This document shows positions 24,061 to 35,170 of a stretch of DNA of 64,000 nucleotides, one piece after another; the stretch's first letter is position 1, and each line of letters begins with the position of its first letter. This DNA comes from Gnetum montanum (Eukaryota; Streptophyta; Gnetopsida; Gnetales; Gnetaceae), in NCBI GenBank assembly GCA_015680685.1, contig MNCI01005975.1, positions 280,188 through 344,187 of the forward strand, written 5' to 3'. Below the pieces are notes generated by a model, which searched no databases, was not told where the DNA came from, and saw nothing but the letters and a program-made list of their open reading frames with translations. Both the position numbers and the translations under genes were made by a program.

Positions 24061-25290
24061 TCTTGACTCCAAGAAAGGTTTCACTTATTGACTGTTGACC
24101 AATTGCTTTCTGTGTAGGCTTTTAGGTTTGTAGATTAACATCGCCCTAGAGGGAAAGGTTTCATTAGTTATATAAGGTCCCTTCCATAATGTTTGAAACT
24201 TTTTTTTCTAGGGTACATGTGTGGTTCCAGTACGGAACCTTATCTCCTAGTTGAAATTTTACTTTCCAAATTCTTAGGTTATGTCATTGTTTGTTGAACA
24301 CCTTGTGCACTTCATTTGAAGATAGGGCCATCAATAGATTTTCATCTAGCAAGTTGAGATTCATCAATCTTTCTCTTTGTGCTAGACTTAAGTCAAGGTC
24401 AATGTCACAAGTCATTAAAAGTGTATAAAGCTCAGATTGAATAGGAAGTGTTGGTAATTTTTCATACACTAGCTCATAAAGAGAATAGCCTATATGAAGT
24501 TTCCATATGGAGTAGTAGGCCTAGAGGGCATCATTGAGTTTTGTGCTTTATTCTCTCCTATATTTGTTAATAATTCCTATTAGAATCTTTGTAATCTCCC
24601 TATTAGTCATCTCCACTTGATCGTTGGCTTGGGGATGATAGGGTGTTGTTAATTTATGTTCAACCCTTACCCACTGCATGAGTTTTCAAAGAATGAAACC
24701 TATAAAATGAGTTCAATTATTAGAAATCAGTGCACATGGCACCCCAAACCTACTTACAACATTTTATTGTACAAATCGAGCAATAGTGGATAATGTACAG
24801 TCGATGACGACTGCTACTTCTACCCATTTCGTGTAGTAGTCGACTACTACAATGATGTATGCCTTTCCATTGGAAATGGGTGTGATGGGACCCATGAAGT
24901 CTATGCCCCATATGTCAAAGGGCTCTAGTGGTTAGATCCACTATTGAGGGTCCTTTATTCAAGTGGTCATCCCACCATCTCTTTGATAGCATTCACAAGA
25001 TTAGACAAATTGGTGGGCATCCTTGAAGATTGTAGGCCAATAGTATCCTACCATCATGATTTTTATGGGTCTGCATCTCCCTACATAGTGGCCTCAACAA
25101 GGGGCTTTTTGAGCATCCTGGAGAACATGTAGTTGATCCGCATCAAGGACATACCAACAGACTAGGCCATTGGCACATACCTTGTAAAGGTGTCCATTGA
25201 TTTCCATGAAGTACTTTGCCTAATGAAGAAACTATTATTTCTTTCTATGGTCCAGAATTTGTGGCATCTCTTGAGTAAGAAGATAAGTGA
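24060..25290 (-). pseudogene. E2 integrase (broken)
   Basis: Minus-strand blocks include the C-terminal YEKLPTLPIQSELYTLLM (24,284-24,469) and the core with PHANDQ-like sequence upstream of VEMTNREI, which keeps the catalytic Glu. ALISNN replaces the D-N-G of the second Asp site and is followed by a TGA. The Asp-to-Asn change matches E1. The zinc-binding half lies near 25,000-25,250. Not functional. Confidence 0.78.
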
Positions 25291-25303
25291 TGATGCCATC
25301 ATA

Positions 25304-25837
25304 TCATTTTAATTCAACAGGCACTTGGTCATTTATTGCTCCTATAAAAAGGAGTTCGTCTAGAAATTGATCAAAGAGCAAACTCTCCTCCTCTTTATTA
25401 TCCCATCTTAACCGAGAGAGGTGGTTAGTGACCACATTCTTAGTCCTTTTTTTATTTATCATTGTGAGATTGAATTCCTGCAAGATCATAAGCCACCATA
25501 TGATATGGGGGCTTACCATTGGCTTATTCATTAGGAAGTAAATGGCACTATGATCTGTGTCAACAAACACTTTGTAGTCAAGCACATAGTGCCTAAACTT
25601 TTCAAGTGCATACACCATTGCCATTAGATATTTCTTAGTTGTGGTGTAATTCAATTATGCACCCACAATGCTTTGACTTGCGTAGTGGATGTAATATGGA
25701 TGTTTCTTATCATCCAACTACATAAGTGCAACTTCCAAGACATAATTAGATGCATCTATCATTATATGAAATGGTCTGGACTAGTCTAGTGTCTGTAGAA
25801 TTGGATTTTCTATGAGTTTTCCTTTTAGTAGTTGAAA
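25304..25837 (-). pseudogene. E2 RNase H and tether
   Basis: The 116-codon open stretch 25,304-25,654 reads MNYTTTKKYLMAMVYALEKF, FVDTDHSAIYFLMNK, IIWWLMILQEFNLTM, then NVVTNHLSRLRWDN and LLFDQFLDELLFIG. This is the RNase H C-terminal half plus the tether before integrase. It aligns directly with E1 9,258-9,600. The N-terminal half (IDASNYVLEV-like) lies at about 25,700-25,800. Confidence 0.82.
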
Positions 25838-25884
25838 NTCTGTAGAATTGGATTTTCTATGAGTTTTCCTTTTAGTAGTTGAAA
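25792..25884. other. Exact 46-bp duplication around a single N (probable assembly artefact)
   Basis: The 46 bases at 25,792-25,837 (TCTGTAGAATTGG to GTAGTTGAAA) are repeated exactly at 25,839-25,884, with one N at 25,838 between them. Contig ends joined without merging their overlap give exactly this pattern. In decayed DNA a perfect repeat is otherwise unexpected. Confidence 0.8.
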
Positions 25885-26800
25885 TGCATGTTTGCACTCC
25901 TTGGTCTAGATGAATGGAGCATCTTTCTTTATAAGCTTAACCAATGGCTTTGTGATCTTAGAGAAATTTTCTATGAATCACTGATAGTAACCAATGTGTC
26001 CAAGGAATGATCAGACATCTTTGACTATCTTTGGTTGGCATGTAATTCCTTGGATGACCCTTATCTTTTTTGGGTCAAGCTTAATCCATTTTTGTAAAAT
26101 TTGGTGCCCCAGTACTATGCCCTCCTAAACCATTAAGTGGCTTTTCTACCAATTGAGCCTAAGATTTGTTTCAACACATATTTTTAGTACTTGCTCAAGG
26201 TGATCCACAACTTGTTCAAATGTAACCCCATAGGTAGAGAAGTCATCCATAAAGACTTCTATCCCACTACTAATCTACTGTTGAAAAATACTAAGGACCA
26301 GGCATTAAAATGTTGCAAGGGCATTGCATAGACCAAACATCATCTTACAATATGCAAAAGTTCCCCAGGGACTCATGAATGTTATTTTGACCTAATCTTC
26401 TAGCATAATTTGGATTTGGTTATAGCCACCATGACTATCCAAGAAGCTATAATAACAATGCCCATATATGGTGTCCAACACTTGGTCCACAAATGGCAAT
26501 GGAAAATGATCTTTTAACATTTCCATATGCAACAACCTAAAGTCAATGCAAACCTACCAAGTAGCATATTTCTTTGGCATAATTACGAGTAGGCTAACCC
26601 ACTCACTATTTGCAATGGAATAGATGAACCCTACCTTGAGGAGTTGTTTGATTTTCTCTTTGATGATTTGCTTCAACTTGGGATCCAGTTGTCGTTGCAA
26701 CTGCCTTCTTGGCTTCATGGTCAAGTTGGTGTAGATACAATGCTAGCATATCCTTGGATCAATTCCAATCAATTAGGAATATGACCAAGCAAAGGTTGTT
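25885..26800 (-). pseudogene. E2 reverse transcriptase (broken)
   Basis: Minus-strand blocks in order are LLKVGFIYSIANSEWVS, DHFPLPFVDQVLDTIYGH, YSFLDSHGGYNQI (first Asp kept), FMSPWGTFAYCKMMFGL, IEVFMDDFSTYG (both Asp kept), EGIVLGHQILQ, and IRVIQGITCQP. Single-base stops occur, but the domain is less frameshifted than in E1. The FMDD catalytic block is intact. Confidence 0.85.
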
Positions 26801-27539
26801 GGCCATTTACTAACCACCTTCAACAGCTTGTCTTTTTGTTTGGGAGTAAAATTTACATTTATTATGACTGACTTGCCATTGTTTAAGAATGCATAATCCA
26901 GACCAACTAGTAGAGTTTTTTTAACTTTAGGGGCTCCTACTTGAAATTATCAAGGATTTTCAACTCTCCCCAACAAGTATCATCATCTTCATCATCAAAG
27001 AGTTGGTGATGAACTTGCTCAAGTTCATTCATGCTTTCAACATAAGCACATGTCAAGATCTCAAAGGTCTCCATGCATGGTATGTTGTTGTCAAAGTTAG
27101 CTATCAATCACTAGGTGTTCTCCTATTTTTTGGCTACTGTGTATAAACACCTTTGGATATCTATTTCATGTGCACACCAATTGCATGTTTTAATGTATAT
27201 ACTTTTAATGGACCAAATTTTCTACACACAATTACACCCATTATCGTTGTACACAATGCATGGAACATGCTTCTTCTCTAGTCATCCAAATTCATTCTCC
27301 TTAGATATTTCCAAAGAGAGGTTCCTTATTCCCATTCATGCATCAACCATGCTTAACCATGCATGTCCCATAATGATGGGGAAGTTGCCTTTGCAATTTT
27401 CTACGTTGATCATTAGAAAATCAATAGGATAGGACCATCCACAAACTGTAGTCATAATGTCCTCCACTAATCCCAAAGGGATAGTGATTCACTAATCTAC
27501 CAATTCCAAATGGATGTTGCTCTTCTTGAGAGGTGGTAG

Positions 27540-27740
27540 GTTTTAGGATTTGTACATGCCATGGGAGATGAGATTGACACTGAAACTAGAATTAATAATA
27601 GCCTTGCATGGATCGTGTCCAATGATTTGTAAGTAAATAAGAGGACTTCCTAGATTAGATATTTTCATGGAAAGGTTACCAACCTTGATCCAATCAGAAA
27701 CAACATGAGTTAACATCATAGTGTGGATCTGAGGCGACAT
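27540..27740 (-). pseudogene. E2 aspartic protease (inactive)
   Basis: The minus-strand ORF reads SDWIKVGNLSMKISN, SPLIYLQIIGHDPCKA, then IINSSFSVNLISHGMYK. The retropepsin D-S-G is N-S-S. E1 has N-S-N at the same position, so the catalytic Asp is absent in both. Confidence 0.7.
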
Positions 27741-27759
27741 TTGGTTTGAAGGGCTCTTG

Positions 27760-29262
27760 AATTTGTTTGATGCAGAGGATGAGGGTGCTAGAGATACAGG
27801 GTGACCAACTATGTTAGGTTGTGAGGATTTGGGAGGACTGTTGGGTCAAAAAAATGATCATCTCTTGAATTGATTATCTAAATCACTCAACTAGAAAGAC
27901 AATTGCAAATGTATAGCCCTCGTAGCATTTTGTTGCTATGGCTGTGGGGCAATTTCACCCTGCATGGACAAAGCAGAAGGTAATTGGATTAAGGATGAAG
28001 GAATGTGTATAGATGGACGCAGAGGATGGTATGGATATGGGTGCTTCCCTCAAGTGGATGATTAATGAGTTCTATGATACTCTAGAGGGTAATAGTGATG
28101 TTGGAATGAGGTGTGCGTGATAGAGCTTCATGGAAAAACAGGTTGTTGAACATAGTACCCAGAAGGATCTAGTTACCTATAAGGGTATTGCTATCTCAGT
28201 GGTGGCATTGCCCACAACTGTGATTGATGCCACTATTGGTATTGCTCATACGGTTGTGATGGAGCTCCACTTGGATAGTAAGCTTTTTTGTTGTTGGTGG
28301 AACTACCTCGAATTACCTTGAGGATAAGGTAATCATCTTGGTGCTTACCTCCTTTCTAGTCATGGATTCAACACGTACACCCAAAACTCTTGTAAGTATG
28401 ACATCATAAGGCAACATCCTTTAGGATGGTCATTTTGACAAATGTCACATCCACCATCATCATCAGAGTCTATCTCCATAATTTCTTCTACTACAACAGC
28501 TTTGCCCTTATCTCTCTAATAGGCCCGTTCAACTTCTTTTCACCTCCAGTGATTGTGATCACTATTTTGCTCTTTGGATTCTTTAGTAGTCTTCATAGTA
28601 GTTTGGAGCTTTTCATCCAAAGAGTTCCATAATTTATCAACCTTTGCTGCAATATCAAAAATAGATTTTTGGATGGGTAAGGTTTTCCTGTTCATCACTT
28701 CGTCAAGTGGTGACTCCTTGTTACATAATCAAACCTCCCTTTTCCTAATGGAAGGATCCCTATTATATTCTTCTATACTTTCCCTTTTCCACAACTCACC
28801 TTCTTCTTTTGCTACTTGCTCTATCAGCCTTTGGATCTGATGAGCTCTTAGTTTGGATAGTCTCCATTGGGCATAAACCCCATGAGTTCTTCTAGTTTCT
28901 ACTATGATTCCATCTATGATGTGGCAAGGTTGTTCCCTCTTAAAATAACCATGGCTAGGGCATCGATGTAAGAGAGAATAATATCTTCCCATGGCAGCAT
29001 CCAAGGGTTCATGTGTTCCTTATTTCCAACCCCAGCTTTTCTTTCTTTAATTGAACATTCTAAAGTACATCTGGTATTTGTCATTAAATAGTTCCAACAT
29101 GGTACTCCATCTACGAATGAATTCCAGCTCCAAGGACTAGTGCCAACGTTTTATTTTCTTAATGAGTGTCATGGAAAATAGCTTGAGTGTCTACTAATCA
29201 TTTTCAATGTTCTGCAAGGCACATGCATCATGGAAAGCTTGTAGATGTGTCTATGGATCAGA
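27760..29262 (-). pseudogene. E2 gag (5' part deleted)
   Basis: Minus-strand blocks are DAAMGRYYSLLHRC, HIIDGIIVETRRTHGVYAQ, WRLSKLRAHQIQRLIEQ and EYNRDPSIRKREV (28,729-29,004). The capsid end (SLELEFIRRWSTMLELF, near 29,130) precedes them, and a knuckle-like CDICQNDHPKGCC lies near 28,430. A proline-rich tail continues to about 27,760. The capsid start is lost at the deletion joint with the LTR remnant (about 29,263). Confidence 0.75.
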
Positions 29263-29263
29263 G

Positions 29264-29526
29264 TCAATGACTCTTGCTATAAGCACTAAGAAAAATACTC
29301 TAACTTTCAAATGTAAAAACTGCAAAGCTTTGCTATACTATGATAGACTTATGCCTAAACACAATGGGTTGGCATAAATTTATAGGCAAGAATAGACCCT
29401 ACATCGACAAGGCCACGTGAACACATGAAATGATGCATTGACGAGGCCACGTCAACGCATGAAATGATGCATTGATAGGGCCTAGTCAATGAGGCCTCGT
29501 GGACTTGGCCAATTTGCAACTCATCA
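29264..29526 (-). repeat. E2 5' LTR remnant
   Basis: This aligns with the last ~260 bp of the E2 3' LTR, from TCAATGACTC to CAACTCATCA, which is the element's 5' terminus. It is joined directly to gag, so PBS and the rest of the LTR were deleted. The U3 array has one more unit than the 3' LTR: the segment ATGAAATGATGCATTGA occurs twice. Confidence 0.85.
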
Positions 29527-29957
29527 CCTATGAAGCTTTCTATTTGTCTCCCTAGATGTTTCCTACATAAATCTAGAGTCTTTGGGATGTTTCCTAATTG
29601 ATACACCACATTAGAGCTTTTCTTCTTCACTGACAAAGATGTCTCTTATTTCATGTAGACATCTCCCGTGAGGACTTTGTACTTAGGAGAGACTTCTACT
29701 ATTTTTGGGAGATGTCTTTTCTGGGCTGGAGACATCTTAACTTTAGGAAAGACATCTTTGTAAAGATGTCCATCTTTCTAGGAAGACTTCTTCTGTGAAA
29801 GCCTTACTCTCGAGAAAGATGTCTACTATTTTTTAAAGACATCTTCTCTTCAAGGAAGATGTCTCTGCAAAGATGTCTTTTTTGAAGATGCCAAAAATAA
29901 AGTGCTCATTTTAATGCTGAAAGCCTCTAAATGCCTCCCAACAAGTCCTCGTTGACA
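29527..29957 (-). repeat. Element D LTR, U3-side part with AGATGTCT palindrome cluster
   Basis: This continues the D LTR after E2. On the minus strand a plausible LTR start TGTCAACG lies at 29,957; together with 16,724-17,199 that gives about 0.9 kb. From about 29,630 to 29,890 the word AGATGTCT or its complement AGACATCT occurs roughly ten times. Several copies extend to TGTCTC or GAGACA, the auxin-response-factor core. LTR assignment is inference from position. Confidence 0.5.
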
Positions 29958-31528
29958 CTAGAACCTCCTAAACTCATCAAAATAAGCCAAAAACACCTCT
30001 AAACATGCCAAAACATCTAAGAATCTTTATCATAAAAATCAACACAAAAATGGGACACACACGTCCAGGCCTTCTCCAAGTGTGAAAACTTGCAAAAATA
30101 ACTTGTAGGATAAGCACAAGGGAATTGAAAGAGGTGATCCTAGTCGTTAGACTAAAGGAAAACATAGGCAATCCTAAATAAATCGCCAACAATTACGATA
30201 ATAATTATTTACTTTCTATGACAAATTTTAGCCAAATTGTAATGGGCCTCTCAACTAAAATAATAATTCCCATGAAAAATTTCATCTTATGACTCAACGT
30301 TGAAAAATTCCTACTATGACGATAATAATTTATTTTATGTGACAAAGTTCAACCAACTCGTAGTTGGCCTCTTAGCCAAAATTACAAATCTTGTGTGGAA
30401 ACCAAGCTTTTAGCCTACTTGAAGTAGTATATGATAACTAATCAATAGCTTTTTAGTATAGTTTTTAGGTATCCTTGGTCAATACTCATGTTAACTTTGA
30501 TGTCAAAACATGTTTTTTGCAAAATGAAAAATCCAATAAGGTGTTGAGCTTTGACTTTTCAAGGGTGCATTTTTACAAGTTCTCTAGACTATAGAGAATT
30601 GAGCATTATTACTAGTAAAATTCATTTAAACCAATGTTTAAGACTAAATTTGTTATTTTAACTAGAAAATGCTAAATTGATATACTAGTCCATCAAAGTT
30701 GATTGGGATGACTTTTTCTTTCCTCAATAATTTTAAAGTAAAATAATGTATATTTTATAAATTTATTGATTTAACAAGCTCCATGTCTAACAGTTTCTAC
30801 CATTTTACAGTTTGAAATCATTGTTCCATCTTCCCACCATTGTTTAATAGAAAGGAATTATTATTGTTCAATGATTAACTTTAAAAAATAATGATTAGCT
30901 TAAAAAAACTTACCATGTGACCAAAAATATTTTTGATGGAACTAAAATTAATGCATTGTAAATAGTTTGTTAGATAAGAAAATATAAAATGTGGGTGAAA
31001 AATGAAAAATATTGAATAGTAATTGCTTAGTTTTGTGAAAAAATTTTATTGGCAATTACATAGAAATGAAGTCAAAATAAATAAAGTTTCTTTTCTTTCA
31101 TATATATTTCACTAATTTTGATAGGCTACTTCAACAATGGTAAACCCATCTACGCATCATAATATATGGAACCATTTAATCTTATCTTTTTAACATAAGC
31201 AAAGGCATCTTCTTAACATGTAAGTTATTGTGGGAGAGTTTTTGAATGTCATGTCACAAAATACAGTTACACAAATTAAGTATAAGCTTAGCAATGATGG
31301 TAGAATGGTGATGAAGTTAATTCATGAGGCTTCTAATTGAGGGTAGTGGAGATTGTAGAGGATGTTGTAGAGGCAAGTGAGATGTTACAGGATGAACAAA
31401 GAAGAAAAATAGGTAAAGGTATTGACTTTATGGTTGTAGTTGGGCTTACTTATTAGTCTTTTATTAGGGTTGTTGGAACCTGAAATAAGTGAAACATATA
31501 TAGAAGTTTATAACTCAATGTTACTTAG
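29958..31528. other. AT-rich gene-free DNA with one tandem duplication
   Basis: No gene is supported. The segment 30,194-30,259 is repeated with divergence at 30,318-30,382 (shared words ACGATAATAATT, GGCCTCT, AGCCAAA/ACTAAAAT), spacing about 124 bp. The rest is low-complexity AT-rich sequence. Confidence 0.55.
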
Positions 31529-31592
31529 TAGAATTGAACCAATGACCTGGGGTTACTAGGCCAAGACCGGTACAATTAAGTTAGCACATCAT
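31529..31592 (-). repeat. tRNA-like SINE head (minus)
   Basis: On the minus strand GTGCTAACTTAATTG resembles a pol III A box. GGTTCAATTC 40 bases later matches a B box, with TTGGCCTAGTAACCCC between. No full cloverleaf with paired acceptor stem is apparent, so a SINE or tRNA relic fits better than a tRNA gene. Confidence 0.45.
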
Positions 31593-31889
31593 TATTACCT
31601 ATTAGGCTTTTATGACTTAATTGATAATAGTAGTAACATGTAAAGCTAGATTGAATGGTATGCTATAAGCTCCCTATAGTGGCAATTAACATTTACGGAA
31701 GGCATCTCATGCATGTGTTGCATGTTGGGAGCAGAACACTAGTTGTAAATGTGCAAAGTAGCAACACCTACTAGTAGAGTTACCTAGGGGTAGGAGCTAC
31801 TCTACCAATGTTATAGGAATAATTGAAATTGGAATTTTTTGTGTATGTCCACCATGATCCTTGGATTTTAGAATCCCTTCTTTACAACA

Positions 31890-32135
31890 ATGAGGTGTTA
31901 GCCTAGTGTTAAGACTCTTGATTTGAGAGCTCTAAGTCATAGGTTCAATTATGATGTGTAATGCTAAGTTAGAAAGTTCCTATGCATCAAAAGAATACGA
32001 TTTGTAGAAGTCAGGAATTTGAGGATTCATGATTCTAAACATGTTTGGGTATGTGTGCCTCAAGATAAAGTGGGGATAGATTCGTAGTGGAGGACATGAT
32101 AGAGAAAATTTAAATATATTAGTTTTTTTAAAAAA
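31890..32135 (+). repeat. tRNA-like SINE head (plus) with tail
   Basis: TTAGCCTAGTG (31,898-31,908) is A-box-like and AGGTTCAATT (31,941-31,950) is B-box-like. A body with AAGATAAAGTGGGGATAG follows, then a T-run near 32,122. The first ~42 bp recur at 37,970-38,018 (GGTGTTAGCCTAGT, AACTCTTGATTTG). Shared head plus divergent tail is typical of tRNA-derived SINEs. Confidence 0.5.
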
Positions 32136-34104
32136 TTAAATCTCATATATCATAAAAAAACTTTGCAAAGGTATGGAAGCCATCAAATCCATCTCCTTAC
32201 TCAAAAGCCATAATCCGACCAAACATATAATTTCTACAACACCAAAATCATAGCAATAAAATGAAACCCTTTTGTTTCTCAATCAAGTCAAGTCTTTCCA
32301 AGAATGAAAGTAAGCCTCAAGCCTCAACCCTCAACGAAATTTGTAACAAATCACGTCTGCTAATACTTTTGTTCAATGACTACCTTTGAGTAGGGCCATA
32401 TGGCCATGTTGAAGACAACCACATTATAAGAAGACACAACTTAGCTAAACTAGGCACAACCCAATAACCTATGCATTGGAGATTTGCAATTCCGAACAAA
32501 TTTTGATGAAGTGTTGGCATTAGATTCTGAAGCATGAGTGTGTACACAAGAGCATTAAATCCACTATGGGTACGTATTTTATAATTTCCAATGAAATTTA
32601 GTCTTGATTTATACATATACATTGAAATGGTTGCCTTGCCTTGCCTCGCCTCACCTTATTCATTGCCATTGTAACCTGCTTTTCCTCCATTTAGTCATTT
32701 GTGCTGAATTGGTTCTTGCCTTTCTCTCATGCATTTTGTATTAAAATGTTGCCTACATATTCCTCCTTATAGAACTGACCAGAAACTTCATTTTACCAGA
32801 AACTTCATTTCATTGTTAAGTGGGCAAGCAAGCAATCAAGATTCATGGCATCCGCATGATACATAGACCACAGAAAACAAGGGAGTACGATTGAATACAC
32901 AAACACACCGTAAATCATGAAAGGGCTGCTTTGGAAGCCCAAGGGCCAAGTTTGGGTCATACGGAGAAGGGACGGAGCGTGGGAGGATAACATTGCATTT
33001 GCATGGATTTGCCTTTGCGAGCGTCTCACACATACACGTGTCTGTAAAAAGGTAGCAAAGCATCTTTTTTCTCACTGCTTTTTAACGCCGTTTTGTGGTG
33101 GTCAAAGTCTAACGAATCAGAAAAGACAATTCTATGAGAACGAGTATGCCAAATTTCTAAAGGAGAAGGAAAATTTCCAAGCAACCAAACATCACAATAA
33201 AATACTATACTATTAATGTGAACGCCTAGTTTATTATGAAATCATATAACTAAAATTGGAACACAAGTACTCTATAATGATTCTCGTAGATCTTTAAATT
33301 TAAAATCTACGACATTCATTATTGTGTGCCTAAATGCGTGATGATGTCATGATAGAAAAATGCATACATAATATTTTACCTTATCATATTTGCAGAGAAA
33401 AAATTACGGAAAACGAATCTCATGGGTTCATTTCTTCTTTTGTAAAAGGAAGTGTCCATTATGGGTTCATTTCTTCTTTTGTAAAAAAAGTGTCCGCTGG
33501 AAAGTGGAAATCGTCAAACTTCACACAACTTTATATGCATATATGATGTTCTAATGGCTGCCAAATAATTATTGTAAGAACAGCTTGCCCAGCTGCACTG
33601 TATTCTGCAATATTATACTATCGTTGAACGGTCTGCTGAATAATTCTTTTCAGTACGGCATGTCTGCAGCTTCCATTTATCATAATTGCTCCAACTTGCC
33701 AAAGCAACGAAACGAATCTCACTATGGGCGCCGCAAATCATGAAAATCAGCTCGGGTCACCCACAACTTGCTGATGGAATACGCAAACCAGACAGCCGCT
33801 TGACCAAGACTTGGCTCCTTTGAATGACATCTTTTAATTAGAGAAATGAAAGCTGTCTGCGTTTTAGTTATTGGACCAGGTCATTTTAGGTAGCACTTCA
33901 TTGTCCAAACCCATCAAAGGAAATTTTGGGTCCTTTGGTTCTTGACTTTTAAGATCTATATGGCTTTAGGTGTGTGCTGCTATGATTCCAAAATGCCATA
34001 TTCTCAGGTCTCAATCCATAGGTGGGAAGGTTTATAGATGGGAAGGTTTGTAGATGAGCAAAATCCTAACCTGCTTTTGAGTGGCTCACCTAGGCTTATG
34101 ACAT
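32136..34104. other. Gene-free upstream region of the subtilase
   Basis: Several short ORFs exist on both strands (32,380-32,622, 32,805-33,075, 32,917-33,216) but none has a recognisable motif. A local tandem duplication is listed separately. I see no transposon coding sequence, so this is the largest TE-poor interval in the window. Confidence 0.5.
33423..33499 (+). repeat. 38-bp tandem duplication
   Basis: The unit ATGGGTTCATTTCTTCTTT, continuing TGTAAAA and AAGTGTCC, occurs twice in direct succession with two mismatches. It lies in the far upstream region of the subtilase, and its role is unknown. Confidence 0.75.
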
Positions 34105-34600
34105 GAAAAACAAGCACCTTACCATCACTCCTAATGATGACCCCTTCCTTTATCCTTTGGATTTGGATATGTAAATAAAATTTTGAACTTTTGAAAAAAA
34201 ATTACAAAAAAGTTCATCATTGAATGACGTATGAAAGAAACACCTTACTATCCCTTCAAATGATGGCCCCTTCCTTTATCCTATGGACATGGATGTATAT
34301 TAAAATTCTAAACTTTGAGGAAAAAAAGTCATTGCTGAATGTTTAATGGTCATCTACCATATAAATAGGTCTAACCTCACTCTGAAAAAGGATCATGTTG
34401 AGGATTAATGCTCATTCACTAAACAAGTGTAAGTCTAATTTCACTCTTGAAAAAGGTAATAACCGAGATGTATATAATACTCATTCATCAAATTAATGTA
34501 GGTTTGACCTCATCATGGAAAAGGGTCATCACCCAAGGGTTCAATGCTCATCCGTTAAATGGGCGAAAGTGTAATCTCCTTTTGGTTTGACCATTAGGAA
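34105..34600 (+). repeat. Two tandem repeat families upstream of the subtilase
   Basis: The first repeat (34,120-34,200 and 34,240-34,320) shares CCCCTTCCTTTATCC and ATGGATATG/ATGGACATG-like words, spacing ~118 bp; a third partial copy is near 34,613. The second has four degenerate ~67-bp units from 34,328 (shared AATGCTCATTCACTAAA and CTCACTCTTGAAAAAGG). It matches, inverted, the block at 1,515-1,670; a further single unit is near 34,765-34,815. Confidence 0.6.
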
Positions 34601-35128
34601 ACAAATACCTTGCCAATTGCCATCACTCCAAATGATACGAGTTCTAAAATATAAATTGAAAAATTTAAACTCTATTATTTAATTTTTAATTTAAAATAAA
34701 AATATTCACTCAGTGAGAAATTTTAATAAATTTGTAAGTTTTTTTTAGATGTATATTTAACCTTATTCTAGAGAAAGATCATACCTTAGAGGCTCAATGC
34801 TTATCCATTCAAGCCCAAGTCATAGATAAATAAACACCCTATGTTCCCATGGCAAGAAACAAATCTCTAATGAAGATTTTTTTTGAATGACAAACACATT
34901 GCTTGTCAAATCAATCAGAACAAGAAGAAAGGCAAAGGCCCAAGGCCAGGGCTGAGTCAAGCCTCTGGCCTGAGTCAAGCCTCACAAGCAAAAGCAATGC
35001 TCCACAGCACATCATCCTCCGCTACGCGCGGTCAAGCTCTGGTTTTGGTCCAGTATGTCTTGTTTTGGCTACGCTCATTGGTTCACCTTTTCAGATGGTG
35101 CAAACTAAAACAGAGCCTGAGTTTTAGG

Positions 35129-35137
35129 TATATATAC
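35129..35137 (+). promoter_or_regulatory. TATA box of the subtilase
   Basis: TATATATAC lies 42 bp before the first in-frame ATG of the conserved product (35,171). A start of transcription about 30 bp downstream gives a very short leader to 35,171, or about 70 nt to the alternative ATG at 35,231. It also excludes the further upstream ATG at 34,883 as a start. Confidence 0.6.
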
Positions 35138-35170
35138 GGTACACCAAGACTCAGCAATGCAGCGAGAATC

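Larger units (their letters stand above)
17200..29526 (-). mobile_element. E2: near-complete Athila-type Ty3/gypsy element with TSD
   Basis: The element begins TGATGAGTGG and ends CAACTCATCA. It is flanked by a perfect 5-bp target duplication, CCTAT, at 17,195-17,199 and 29,527-29,531. In its own direction (minus) the order is: 5' LTR remnant, gag, PR, RT, RH, INT, spacer, ORF3, PPT, 3' LTR. The 5' gag, PBS and most of the 5' LTR are deleted at about 29,263. A solo LTR sits inside ORF3. E2 inserted into the LTR of element D. Confidence 0.92.

Noticed and set aside
31529-31592. Functional tRNA gene
   Set aside because: Only A- and B-box-like words are present; the acceptor and anticodon stems do not pair convincingly.
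34883-35170. ATG at 34,883 as the subtilase start (866-residue protein)
   Set aside because: The first 96 codons are not subtilase-like, precede the TATA box at 35,129 and would put a signal peptide in the interior of the protein.
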